Positions 45,306 through 56,687 of a DNA stretch of 64,000 nucleotides are shown here, piece after piece. Source of the DNA: Coriolopsis trogii (Eukaryota > Basidiomycota > Agaricomycetes > Polyporales > Polyporaceae); contig JAHYIO010000031.1 of the NCBI GenBank assembly GCA_020543525.1, positions 1,302,001-1,366,000 of the forward strand. The letters are read 5' to 3'. Numbering within the stretch: position 1 is the stretch's first letter; the number at the start of each line of letters is the position of its first letter. The position numbers and the translations under genes are program-made. The notes beneath the pieces were generated by a model. That model saw nothing but the letters and a program-made list of their open reading frames with translations. It did not search any database and was not told the DNA's origin.

Positions 45306-46515
45306 TTGCTGCATTGCTGCATCACAATCCTGACACTCTGGCAATTCATGCTCCTCATGTGCCTTTGTAATCTTCAGTTGCTCACAGTGGATTTCAGCTT
45401 CGGCTTTGGCCTGCTTGCTCATTATGACCAGGGTCTCCTTGGTAGTGCATCCTCTAAGTCAGTGTCAGCTTTTATGTCCACACTAGCCTTGTGTGGTTGC
45501 TTAGCACAAGTGCAAGACTTTTTAATGTCAGAGAGAGGCATGCGAGAGTTGAACTCCTCCTCATAATGGATACTACAATCACTCCCTATTTTAAAAACCA
45601 GATTTAGCCTTCAATAAGCATGGTATATACATAACTTACGCTTTGTGGATGAGATTATAAATCTTGATATTTATGAACTCAAGAAGAACATCATACAAGA
45701 ACGAGCTGTTGATCTTCTCCTTGAGCTGCACTTGTGGGTTATGTGTCATTCATTGTTGTCAGTCTCATGTTCAGACTCCTCTGAGGACCCATACTAATCC
45801 TCATTTTCTTGCCACCACTGGTATGCTTGACAATATTGTCTTGGCAGGCCCTCTACTTTGCCCAGGCCTAGTTGTGCTAGTAGTTGGAGATCTGTGTCAT
45901 AGAGATGTGGGACTTGAATGTTTTAGTAAGCTGGTTTCATGACAAAAAATAAGTACACTTTAGTAATATGCAAAATTATATGCACCTGCTCAAATACCTT
46001 CCTCTGCGTCACACAGAAGTCTTTCTAAATCTGCTTGCTTGTGATGTATCAGACCATTTCATACTTCTCAACCTCCATCAAACCAATGTGCTTGATATGC
46101 ACCACCTCATAAGCAGCTAGAGTGAGCTTCTCAAGTTCCTAAGGCTCCGCAGTCCCGACAGTTTGATGGGGCAGACTTGCTATCTCATCTATGATGGGCT
46201 CACCTCCAACTGTTTCTAGCTATAGCCTGAACACAAGACAGTGTTAGTGCGGTAGCAAGATCTGGTAGATATGTGTCATCATTTGCCTGTGTGCTCCTGG
46301 CAGATGCTTGAGAATCCACACTGGCTAGATGCCCAGTCTTGGTGCCACTGTGCTAAATCCATGCATAGGATGGGGTGGGAGAATGGAACAAGAGATCTTC
46401 CTGTTGCAGGAGGAAATGTCAGAGACATCATCATATGAGATTGCAATTCAATTGACCTTGTTAGAACCACTGCCATAATTTTCCATTGCTGCTGCAGACT
46501 CCCTGTTTGAATCAA
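45306..46515 (-). pseudogene. Second reading of the 44-kb element, decayed, not identified
   Basis: Minus-strand pieces include GEPIIDEIASLPHQTVGTAE, LEKLTLAAYEVVHIKHIGLM and EVEKYEMVWYITSKQI (46,190-46,020). An acidic stretch follows at about 45,800, and EEEFNSRMPLSDIKKSCTCA near 45,555. It is coding-like in composition with many stops. The position matches the DNA-binding accessory gene of Harbinger elements; no domain is recognisable. Confidence 0.4.
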
Positions 46516-47218
46516 CTAGCTTAGCCTCCTCCCTTGCAATGATCTGCAGAGCTCCATCCATTTGGACATGTGGCATTGCAGTCACATACTAGCCATTATT
46601 GAGGTTGAGACTGAATAGCCACCAGAGTTGGCCCCCAACAAGCTGTGGCTGGCATGGGAGCTCCAGCTGCCATGGGATATATGTAACAAGAGTTCTGCTG
46701 AGGAGACCAGTGTATGATGTTCACACCTCCTGGGCGCTAACATAGTGTATCTGGAGGGATATTTTCAGAGTTTCTCGGGTTGGGGCTTTCTGCATTAGTG
46801 TTTGGACCAGACAATGCAAGCCAGGTGTAAGGATGGGAGGGAGTTCTGGTGTTATTGTTGCCTGCGTTGAACAAGAATTCAGATACACGAGGGAAATTAA
46901 ATCTGTTTATGGTAACAAAGGGGTTTATTTTGTAGAGTGAGATGAGCAAGGTTACTAGAGTATAGAGAGGCCACAAATAGAGAGACAAGAGTGCATCATA
47001 TCATGTTGTGTTGCATTTTGAGTGATAAGCATCTAATACTCAGGCACTACCAAAATCTAGCCAAGGGGCAGGGGAGGGTGCACACATTGGGGCATTGATG
47101 TTGTCCTCAATGTTATACTTGCACCTTCTGCAACCTGACCATTATGAGCCAAGCTTGTATTACATCACTTGCTCCACTCTACCTATTAGCCTCTGGTCAC
47201 ACTAGTGCATAGCCATTG

Positions 47219-47399
47219 TGTCATAATATAAAATCAATAAAAGAAGGAAGACTTGAGTATGCTTCTTGTTCTGCTAGATTGCTAAAAAAAACCAATATCT
47301 CTGTTAGCACTGTCTATCACACTATTAGCACTACCTACCACACTGTCCAATATGACCATCTATATAATATATATTATTTTCTCCCTCACTCTGGTTGAC
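47219..47399. other. Short AT-rich spacer
   Basis: Nothing identifiable between the inverted terminus of the 44-kb element and the Tc1/mariner relic. Confidence 0.5.
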
Positions 47400-48180
47400 C
47401 ACCTACTCCGAGTGTATAGCCCTCTGTGAAATCAATTATCATTGCAAAAGCCCATACACCAAGTTTGCTGAGGTAGTAGGAGATATGGTTCTGCTCACCA
47501 GATTATATATATTACCAACAAGGTAGGCTACTATTGATGTGTTGTATGCTATAAGCCCTTTCTCTCCAAGGCAGCAGTTAAAGAATGTCTAAAGCAGGCT
47601 AAAGAGAATAAGCATAGAGATTGGTCAGGAGCTATCTGGACAGATGAGACATTAGTGGAGTTAGAAAACCAGCCAAGGCAGTTTGTAACCTGCAAACATG
47701 GTGAGGTGTTTCTTCTCCCAAACATCCAGCCTATCTTCAGGAGTGGGCATAACTATTATTCTGTGGGGCTCTGTTGTATAATGGAGGAAGGCACCTCTGA
47801 TTTGACTAGATTTGGATAAGGAGAAGGAGAATCATCCAAAGGGCAAGCAAGATAGAAAGAAAAAAGGTGTTCCAATGGAGAGCACTACATTTAGCAAGTG
47901 CTTAAGGGCCTGCTTTTGAAGAAGTTTTATAATATCATAAATAAGGAGAGAGGTGATAAAATGGTTATGGTTAAGGATAGGGCTCTAGCTTATTGCAGCA
48001 AGCTTGCAATGCTATCACTCATCCTCCCAACTCCTCTAACCTCAACCCAATTGAGCCATTATGGGTGGTCCTTCGTGTGTGGCAAACATTCCTAGTTCTC
48101 ACAATGCTCTTAATACACTTTGGAAGGCAGCTTGAAGGATCTAGGAGGAGTGGACAGTGGAGGAAAAAGATAAGGTTATA
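47400..48180 (+). pseudogene. Tc1/mariner-type transposase, decayed
   Basis: The plus strand reads KENKHRDWSGAIWTDETLVE (first catalytic Asp in WTDE), RQFVTCKHGEVFLLPNIQPI and FRSGHNYYSVGLCC. Later come VMVKDRALAYCSKLA and, in another frame, THPPNSSNLNPIEPLWVVLR, where the PPNSxDLNPIE motif with its Glu is the third catalytic position of Tc1/mariner (DDE_3) enzymes. Frame changes near 47,780 and 48,000 and an Asn for Asp in the SNLNPIE motif show it is dead. No terminal repeats were assigned. Confidence 0.7.
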
Positions 48181-49392
48181 AAAAGCATACTGTAGCTATG
48201 AAGGTAGCAAAGGGTTATTAGGCTATGTTCTAATTATATATATTCAATCTGCAAATATACTCTTACATTATTGTACTTGCATCATAGTTCCAATCACTAT
48301 CATCCTCAAGATATAGAAGTAAAATGTGATAATACAGAGTATCAAAATGAGTACTTAATACAAGTGTTTGAACACTTTATGAAACCATGAGTAGTGTATG
48401 TATAATCCAAATGTAGGCTACAATGTGACTATAGAATGCATTGTAATGCTAGTAAACTCTAATGTTGCTATACAAGCACTCTAGCCTATCTATGTTCTTT
48501 AAAGAAGCCCTGGATAGCTCTAACCCTAGCAAATTGATGGTAGTAACAACAAGTTGTGTCTTATGTTATGTGAGCAGAGGGTAAGTAATTTCTGTACTGG
48601 AGTGCTAATTTTACACACATGATTGATATCTGTAACAAGCACTCTCCACAATGCTTATCCCATCAAGAACAACATCATTATTCTTTATTGATTATAATGC
48701 TACATTTGCGCAGACAAAGCATGCCCCATATTATACTATATATCAATATTAATAAACACCTGCTCCAAATGCAGCAACATTGTAGGTTTCTCAAGTTTTG
48801 CATTATACATGTTGCATAGAGTATTATTGACAAGAGGATTAGCTCAGAAGCAACTTGCTCTGTGTACTTCACTTGTAGAAGGGCATATGTCATATTATAA
48901 TCATTAGTTGAGTGAACATTTGACAAAGATGTCAGCAAAGGGTAATTGTTTACCTTTGGACTACATAGTCTCAACAAAGATATAGAACACCTAGCAATTA
49001 GAGGGAGGGAAATAGCAGATAATGTAAATATATAGTGGCAGTCAAAAATAATGCCCACTGCACTTTGTGTGCAAAGATTAAGTATTTCCCATGCAGATAC
49101 TAATATTGAAGTAAATCCTTTAATGTATAATAATAGTTTACCATGTGGTTTATTGTGCACAAAAAGAACTGTGTAGTTTGAGACTGAATTGAAGGGGTTG
49201 TGTAAGTAAGCATTAAACAACTGTGATTTTACTACCCTAAGCAGTGCAGTGCAAGTAAAAAATGGAGCAAAATCAGCACAAAACTAGTGCTGGTCTAATA
49301 TTGTGTGTGAGAGCCATGGGAGAGACTGCTTCAAGATAGAGCAATACTGTTCTAAGATAAACTTAGAAATATTCCCTATAACCTGGTATAGA
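48181..49392. other. AT-rich region; possible Tc1-type terminus at 49,033
   Basis: No gene recognised. At 49,033-49,061 the sequence AGTGGCAGTCAAAAATAATG, preceded by TATA, looks like a left terminus of a Tc1/mariner element. An inverted match is at 60,192-60,211. Confidence 0.4.
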
Positions 49393-49740
49393 TAAGGCTG
49401 AGCATAGACCCAGATCATTTATAGGTATATGGGATCAGATCTAGATCTATAATTCACAGGTCAGATCTGCTGCAGATCCAGATTAATATATGACTTTTTA
49501 GAAGTTCTCAAACCTACAGGTCTAATCTAGTGTGTATCTTTCAGTCTCATTTGTCCAATTGATAACTAGCAAGACTATATACCTACAGTTTAACCTACAA
49601 TTTGACCTGGAGGTCTAAATCAGAACTGATCCAGATTAGTACAAATCTAGGTCAGTGCAGACCTAGATATGCATTTTGAAAGTTTCATACCTGTAGGTTC
49701 AGATCTAGATCACCTGTAGCTAGATCTATGCCCAACCTTA
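49393..49740. mobile_element. MITE with inverted termini TAAGGcTGaGCATAGA
   Basis: The left end TAAGGCTGAGCATAGA (49393-49408) is the inverse of the right end (49725-49740) with two mismatches. The 348-bp interior holds many short subterminal repeats around AGATCTAGATC and ACCTACAGGT in both orientations, a pattern typical of hAT-type non-autonomous elements. No coding capacity. Confidence 0.65.
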
Positions 49741-49963
49741 GATATAGGCAATCAATGTCAGAGGGAGAGATAATTCTCAGACCATCCAACTGCCTCCACC
49801 ATACTTGACCTTCTCCTTCACATTCCCCTTCAAGAATTCCTCCCCAACCCTTCTAGAGCAGTACTACCTCCTATCTAAGCCAAAAAGAATGACCTTTGTC
49901 TTATCTGAGAACTATATACCACTTCTTCTGCTTCTTCATATGGATTGGCTTAATATAGCTTGG

Positions 49964-50291
49964 TGTCATGAACCTCTCATTTCCATTGTTCTTCGTCTGC
50001 GCTTCCACTATTGTTCCAGCGCTCTTGTACGCGCCTGTGACCTATTGTCCCTAGCGCTTATTGTTCTCCGTATATAAGTAGTAGACGCTTGCCACCTGGA
50101 GACTTCAGTTTCGACCTTTTGTCTCCAGGTAAGCCTCGCTGTATTTTTGTTCACTTACATTCTCTCAATACAACTTGTCTCCAGCCCTGTGTGTCGAGCC
50201 TTGCTCCACTCTCGCTGCACAAGACTCGCCTCTCACCCTCGCTCGACTTGTCGGATTCCCTCCTCATCTCGCTTGACCACAGGTTGCGACA
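49964..50291 (+). repeat. 5' LTR
   Basis: It starts TGTCATGAACC and ends GCGACA. A TATA box (TATATAAG) lies at 50071-50078. A perfect 10-bp stem (ACCTGGAGAC at 50094-50103, inverse at 50121-50130) encloses the presumed transcript start. Compared with the 3' LTR, nearly all of about a dozen differences are transitions. Confidence 0.95.
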
Positions 50292-50293
50292 CT

Positions 50294-50304
50294 AGGTCGA
50301 AACT
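50294..50304 (+). promoter_or_regulatory. Self-primer binding site
   Basis: AGGTCGAAACT, two bases after the 5' LTR, is the exact reverse complement of AGTTTCGACCT at 50107-50117 inside the LTR, about 35 bases after the TATA box. In Tf1-type elements the first ~11 nt of the mRNA fold back to prime reverse transcription. No tRNA-like primer site is seen. Confidence 0.75.
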
Positions 50305-50522
50305 CTCTTTCGAGCGCCGGCGAATATCAAACCTAATCCACCCTGGCATTACCCCCAGGACCTACGTCGTGTAAGCGTTGGACACATGCTTTCAACGAGA
50401 AGTCAGTAGAGGACGCCGCGTACGACCCCATCCACAAGAAATTTTTCCTCTGTGACCACCAACCGTGTGGCAATCGCTATGAGTCGTTCATTAACGTCCG
50501 AAACACACCGTTTGTCAAACCA

Positions 50523-51661
50523 ATGGACGACAACGAGAAACTCATCCGAGACCGACTAGCTAACCCACCGGCCGAACCCGTACAAGACACGTCACGACCA
50601 CCTCTGCGGGGTGCAGCACAACGGGCACCCAGCCAACCAGCAAGTCAACGACCCACACCTCCACCTGCTTCACCAATACCCCTGGGGATCGCACTGGTAG
50701 CGGAGCGGTTAGAACAGCGACGTACGTCAATTGACCGCACTACCCCTCTACCTCTACCCGACGTCATCGACTTGAATTCCCCACCCCCTATCCCTCCACG
50801 ATCTCCCGCTTGAACTCAAAGCTCTGGTCGTGCTTTACCCAACATGAGCTCTACACTGTCGGACAGTATGCTCAAAATGTTCATGCCCGCGCCATACGAC
50901 GGGAAGGACAGAGCAGAGGCGTTAGCATACCTTGCACGGGCCAGGACCTTCTTCACACTACTCCCCGACGCTTCGTTCACAATGGGGATGAAGTTTATGA
51001 CACTTCTGAATCTGCTGACCAGGGATGCAGCGTCCTGGGCCCTACCCTACTACGCCAAACTCGACTCAGCTTGGGTGGACTTCGATGACTTTGAAAACGA
51101 CTTTACTACCCATTTCTGTGCTGTCAACGACAAGGCAGCTGCTCTGGACGAGCTCAAACACTGGTGCCGGGGTGCAAATCGTCCGAAGATAGTCAACCTC
51201 AAAGAGTGGACGGCCAAGTTCAATGCACTCCTTGCGCGTACAGCCTTATCGGCTGAAGATGGGCGTGTACGGTACCAAGACGCACTCCCAGTAGATCTTC
51301 AACGTCACCTCGCTGTCACCGCCAATGACGTCTCCGATCTCAGCAAGACGCAGAGAGTTGTCCTGAAGATGGCGCAGTCACTCGCACAGGTTGAGGCAGC
51401 TCAGTTCTGACCCTAGCAAACTAAGGGGAAGGGACGCCAACCTCAGAAGTCCGCCGCCACCGCAACACCCAAGGTAGAAACCCGAACCTGTCACCTTTGT
51501 GGCAAGGTTGGTCACCTTGCGCGGAACTGCCAGTCCAACAAAGTGGCCGCCATGCAAGTCGGCAAACTTGAGGATATCATCAAGGGCCTAGAAGCAAAGC
51601 TGGCTTCCACGTCGACCACAACTGCACAAGTCGTCGAGCAGGACAAAGCGGAGGATTTTTG
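50523..51661 (+). pseudogene. gag: gag (capsid/nucleocapsid) with three in-frame stops
   Basis: One frame runs from ATG 50523 to TGA 51659-51661. It contains a Pro/Arg-rich N-terminal part, a retrotransposon gag domain (MPAPYDGKDRAEALAYLARA, WVDFDDFENDFTTHF, 50,880-51,120) and a zinc knuckle CHLCGKVGHLARNC (51,486-51,527). Stops TGA 50811-50813, TGA 51408-51410 and TAG 51414-51416 interrupt it, each a C-to-T change away from Arg or Gln. The frame ends at a T-run where pol begins in the -1 frame. Confidence 0.9.
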
Positions 51662-54600
51662 ATAAGGATGACCCTCGACGCCGTGTGTGGTCGTCCCTGT
51701 ACATCCAGTCGATACGCTGTACTAGATGCTGGTATCACTTATGAGATCAATCATTTGGGCCAGCACTTTCACATCCCAGTACAACTTATCGGCAAACAGC
51801 AACAAAAATCAGTAGTGGCGATGGTGGACAGCGGAGCCACCACCACCTTTATCAGTCGACACTTCGTCCGTGACAACCATGTCGCGACGTGCAAACTGCA
51901 ACGCCCCATTCCCCTCTACAACATCGATCAGACTCTGAACCGTGCAGGAACCATCTCTGAGGCTGCCATCCTGGATCTACAGGTTGGCGCGCATCGAGAA
52001 AAGGTAGTACTCGCAGTAACAGACATCGGGAAAGAGGACATCATCATCGGCCTTGACTGGCTATGCAGACACAACCCGCAAATCGACTGGGACCAGGGCA
52101 CTATGTGTCTGTCCCGGTGCATGGACAAGTGTCGGGCATAGCAACCAGAACCTTCGCCCGCTCAGACGGACACGCGTGATATGGGGGTACGGCCTACGAC
52201 GCGTGGACGTTCTCGGCAGAGGCCAAAGGTTCGAAAGCTGGGCTCGATACGAGCGACACTGATGGCGGACGAAGGCAACGACAACCCGGGATCCATGGCA
52301 TGGGATGGATTGGAGAACGCACTCTTGTGCTCTTGGGAGGAAGGACACAACCTCGCGGACAGCCCTCAGCTGTTCGCCATGGCGGGATACACTTACTCCC
52401 AACAACTTGCCGAGCAGGAGTATTAGAAACGTGAGGTGCGAACGGTCGAACAAATCGTACCACCGCAGTACCACCAGTACCTACACGTCTTCTCGAAAGA
52501 AGCCTCTGAACACCTCCTGGACCACGGACCCTATGACCATGCAATCGAACTGGTGCCCAATGCGAAGATGTTCCACTCTCGCGTCTACCCGCTGTCGCCG
52601 AACGAACAGGGGGAGCTTGACAAGTTCCTCAAGGAGAACCTGGCCAATGGCTATATTAGCGAGTCCAAATCACCTATGTCCTCTCCATTCTTCTTTGTCA
52701 AGAAGAAGGACGGCAGCCTTCGACTGGTTCAGGACTATCGCTGCCTCAATAACATCACGGTCAAGAATCGCTACCCGATTCCGTTGGTCTCTGAGCTGGT
52801 CGACCGCCTGAAGAATGCGAAGATATTCACGAAGCTGGACATTCGTTGGGGGTACAACAACATTCGTATCAAGACCGGTGACGAATGGAAGGCAGTGTTC
52901 GTGACAAACCGCGGCCTCTCGAACTCATCCAGCACGTTCTCCGCGTACATGAATGACATCTTCAAAGACCTTATCGTTGAAGGGAAACTTACGATCTACC
53001 TCGACGACATCCTCATCTTCTCGAACGACCTCACGGAACACCGCGCGGTCACAAAGGAGGTGCTGGAACGGCTGAAGAAGTACGATCTGTTCTGCAAACC
53101 GGAGAAGTGCAAATTCGAAGTCCCAAAGGTCGAGTATCTAGGCATGGTGGTCTCTCACAACCGCGTAGAGATGGACCCCGTCAAGGTCAAAGGCATCGCG
53201 GAATGGCCTACCCCGCGCAACGCATCTGATGTACGCAAGTTCCGAGGCTTTGCGAACTTCTATCATTGCTTCATCAAGGACTTCAGCCGGATCTGCAAAC
53301 TGCTCGATCGCCTCACAGGCAAGACGCCATGGCAGTGGGCAGAAGAGGAGCAGACCGCCTTCGACGAGCTCAAGAAGCAATTCGTACGAAACCCAGTACT
53401 CTGTCTCTATGACCCCAACCACGAAACACGGATTGAGGTTGACGCCTCGGGCTACGCTACAGGCAGAGTCCTTGCGCAACTACAGGACAATGGCAAGTGG
53501 CACCTGGTGGCATACCACTCGGAGTCCATGTCCGATGCCGAACGCAACTACAAGATCTACGACAAGGAGATGCTGGCAATCATTCGCGCTCTCGAAGCAT
53601 GGCGACACTATCTTGAAGGCCTACCCACCACGTTCGAGATCCAGTCGGACCACAAAAACCTCGGGTACTAGAAACGTGCGCAACACCTGACGCATCGCCA
53701 GGCACGATGGGCACTCTATTTGTCTCGTTTCGACTTCATCATCTCGCACAAGCCGGGAACTTCGAACGGACGCGCTGATGCCCTCTCACGATGCCCAGAT
53801 CACCAAGTGGACGACGCTGAAGACAACCTCGAGCAGGTCGTACTACGCCCCGAGCAATTCCGTATCCTGGCCGCACGACGCGGGCACGCCACCATTGTAA
53901 CCGACAAGTCACTCCTCCGCAAGATCGGCGCTTGTCCCACCAAAGACAAACAGGTGCTTGAAGCCCTCAAAACGGTTGAGAAGTTGGGCCCCGCAGGTTT
54001 ACGACATGACCTGGTCGACTGGAATGTTAAAGCGGGCCTGCTGTTGTATCGCGGCAAGGTCTATGTGCCAAAGAACGCATCCCTCCACGCAGAAATCGTC
54101 AAAGTCCACCACGACTCGCCCCCGGCCGGTCACCCAGACCAGTTTAAGATGCTTGAGCTTGTCTCGTGCAACTACTAGTGGCCCAACATGGGGAAATTCA
54201 TCAAGGACTATGTGGACACATGCGACACCTGCCGACGCATGAAACCCGCGAGAGGGAAGCCTCACGGACAACTCAAACCCAACGAGGTGCCGGACGGCCC
54301 AGGGCAGATTGTCACTTGCGACTATATCATTGGCCTCCCGCTGATCGATGGCTTCAACGCCATCCAGGTCATGGTCAATCGACACGGCAAACTCGCTCAT
54401 CTAGTACCCTGCAACGAGGAGATCGATGCAGGAGGGGCTGCCGACATATTCATTCGCGAGTACTTCAGGCATCACGGCTTACCACGCAAGATCATCTCCG
54501 ACCGCGGACCTCAGTTCGCATCGGAACTCTTCCGCAGCATCCTCAAGGGACTGGGCATCGAGAGCGGGATGTCAACCGCCTATCACCCTCAGACCGATGG

Positions 54601-55405
54601 TCAGACGGAACGACTGAACCAGGAGATCGAGGCATACCTCCGCGCTTTCTGCAGCCAGAGGAGGGAAGACTGGGTTAAATGGCTGCCCATCGCGGAGTTT
54701 GCACTCAACTCCCGAGTCCACTCAGCAACAGGCTACTCACCATTCTTCCTAACACAAGGATATCAACCCCAGTTCCATGTTCCGGCCAACCCGGTCACTC
54801 ATGTGGCGGACGCGGACGCACGACTGCAGCAGCTTGCCGAGGCCCGTGAAGACGCCGCAGCCGCACTACGACTCGCAGCAGAACGCATGAAACAGTACCA
54901 CGACACGCACGTACAACAGACACCCACCTTCCGCAAAGGCCAAAAGGTGTGGCTCAACACACGCAACCTGTGCATCGTGGGTATCCCCAGGAAACTCGCT
55001 GACAAGTTTGCGGGACCCTACCCAGTTGTGAAACAAGTCAGCGACCTCGCCTACGAACTTCAACTCCCTCACACAATGAAAATCCATCCAGTCTTCCACG
55101 TATCCCTCCTCCACGCCCATCAACCCAGCACGATACCAGGTCGCAAACCACCAGAACCAGCACCCATTGAGGTCGACGGCGAAGAGGAATATGAGGTCGC
55201 GAAGATCCAGGACTCAAGGTACTATAGTCGCTGGCACAAGCTGCAGTACCTCGTCCGCTGGAAAGGGTATGGACCCAAGCACGACTCATGGGAGGCTGCG
55301 GCAGATCTGGAACATGCTGCAGACCTCGTCCAAGACTTCCATACACGCTTCCCTGCAGCACCAGGCCCACACAACCCGTATGTACCACCACAATGCCACT
55401 CGTGA
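51659..55405 (+). pseudogene. pol: pol (protease, RT, RNase H, integrase, chromodomain) with four in-frame stops
   Basis: All pol domains lie in one frame, -1 relative to gag. The protease has VDSGATTTFI (51,830). RT has KKDGSLRLVQDYRCLN, FTKLDIRWGYNNIRI and YLDDILIFSND (catalytic DD near 53,003). RNase H has EVDASGYATG. The integrase has an HHCC-type finger ending CDTCRRMK, the core D in VTCDYI, D in ISDRGPQFAS and E in QTERLNQEIEAYLR. The C-terminal chromodomain reads HKLQYLVRWKGYGPKHDSWE (55,237-55,296) and would target insertion to marked chromatin. TAG stops sit at 52139-52141, 52424-52426, 53669-53671 and 54176-54178. RT and integrase active-site residues are otherwise preserved, so the element decayed recently. 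Stop at 55403-55405. Confidence 0.95.
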
Positions 55406-55420
55406 GGACACGAGCATTCG

Positions 55421-55431
55421 GAGGGGGGTAC
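55421..55431 (+). promoter_or_regulatory. Polypurine tract
   Basis: GAGGGGGGTAC directly precedes the 3' LTR and is the expected plus-strand primer site. Confidence 0.75.
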
Positions 55432-55758
55432 TATCATGAACCCCTCATTTCCATTGTTCTTCGTCCGCGCTTCCACTATTGTTCCAGCGCTCTTGTACGC
55501 GCCTGTGACCTATTGTCCCTAGCGCTTATTGTTCTCCGTATATAAGTAGTAGACGCTTGCCACCTGGAGACTTCAGTTTCGACCTCTTGTCTCCAGGTGA
55601 GCCTCGCTGTATTTTCGTTCACTTACATTCTCTCAATACAACTTGTCTCCAGCCCTGTGTGTCGAGCCTTGCTCCACTCTTGCTGCACAAGACTCGCCTC
55701 TCACCCTCGCTCGACTCGTCGGATTCCCTCCCATCTGGCTTGACCACAGGTCGCAACA
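55432..55758 (+). repeat. 3' LTR
   Basis: It is collinear with the 5' LTR. Its first bases read TATCAT instead of TGTCAT, and its last CGCAACA instead of TGCGACA, both explained by G-to-A changes. The TATA box, the 11-nt self-priming sequence and the hairpin are conserved. Confidence 0.95.
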
Positions 55759-55763
55759 CTTGG

Positions 55764-56687
55764 CCTGCCACACCCACCCATAGAGGCCCTGCTCACAAAG
55801 CCTCTGACATATAGTACAAACACTAATATCAGAAAATAGCAAGTGCTGGGCATCAGTTGCACTGCAAGTAGACTCTCTTCCAATAGCAAGGGCAACATAA
55901 TAGGCATCTTTGAATGGTTTGTTATTGTCTTTGAACAGTTTGTTGTCACCTGCAAACAGTCTGCCATTATTCTTGAATAGTTTGCCATTATCTTTCAACA
56001 AAGTGACCTTCTGTATTCATTCAAAACCAGGAACTTTCCTCTCTTCACCTCTAACTTCATCAATGGTGAGTGCTCACAGACTACTTTGGAGCACATACAA
56101 ATTAGCATTGTACCAAGGCCTAGATTCTCAGCTGCATGACATTTTTGGACAAAGATCCAACTAGATAAAGTGCTGTGGGTGATTTGACATTGAAGTTACA
56201 AGTGTGGCCATCGAGTCCTCTCTAACTAACATATAGAAAACCTATGAGCATGCAGCAAGCCAGGACCATGAGCAGCATGACTAGCTAGGACTCTATAAGG
56301 AGCCACAAAGATTTAATGAGGGAAGGTTCAATAGTGCAATATTTTTATGGCTCGGAACCTCCTTCCATTTTAGGAAAGTCCCTAGATGCTCCAAGAGTCA
56401 GAATCACTAGTTGTGATCGCTCAACCTAGGGGTATTCAATATTTTGCAGTTAGCGGAGCAAGACTTTGGTATCATAGTGGGTTGCTTGTCATCAAATTGC
56501 AGGCACCACATTTATGCAGGCAAGATTTAAGACAGGTTTGATGGCCTTGAGGATATCAAACATTGTGCTTATTGTAAACACCTCACATGGCTGACATGGC
56601 TCAATAAGGCAAGTGGATTTAGCCTGCAGCTACAAATTCATAGGCCAGGCTGCATCATAGCCTCAACCTCATAGTTTGAAGAGGATA
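55764..56687. other. AT-rich region, no gene recognised
   Basis: Repeated short units of the type AACAGTTTG..TTATC (55,918-55,998) form a small degenerate tandem array. No coding signature otherwise. Confidence 0.45.

Larger units (their letters stand above)
44023..47218. mobile_element. PIF/Harbinger-like element with ~200-bp inverted termini
   Basis: 44,023-44,255 recurs inverted at 46,990-47,218. Shared blocks are CAATGGCTA.GCACTAGTGTGACCAG, AGCAAGTGATG, CCTTGGCTAGATTT, AGTGCCTGAG and CACTCTTGTCTCTCT, all with moderate divergence. The 3.2-kb body contains a HARBI1-type transposase relic on plus and a decayed second reading on minus, the usual two-gene layout of PIF/Harbinger elements. A 3-bp target duplication could not be assigned with confidence. 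Confidence 0.7.
49964..55758 (+). mobile_element. Complete Ty3 (Metaviridae) chromovirus-type LTR retrotransposon
   Basis: Two LTRs (328 and 327 bp, about 96 percent identical by eye) bound a gag and a pol region. A 5-bp target duplication CTTGG is present on both sides (49959-49963 and 55759-55763). The domain order gag-zinc knuckle-protease-RT-RNase H-integrase-chromodomain identifies a Ty3 chromovirus of the Tf1/sushi/marY1 type. Seven in-frame stops make it non-autonomous now. It is inserted in AT-rich decayed DNA. Confidence 0.97.

Noticed and set aside
48678..49220. Minus-strand frame of 180 residues
   Set aside because: AT-driven hydrophobic reading through decayed DNA that crosses a transposon-terminus-like sequence; no family signature.
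53138..55476. Several antisense and alternative-frame readings across pol
   Set aside because: They lie opposite conserved RT and integrase motifs and have no independent support.
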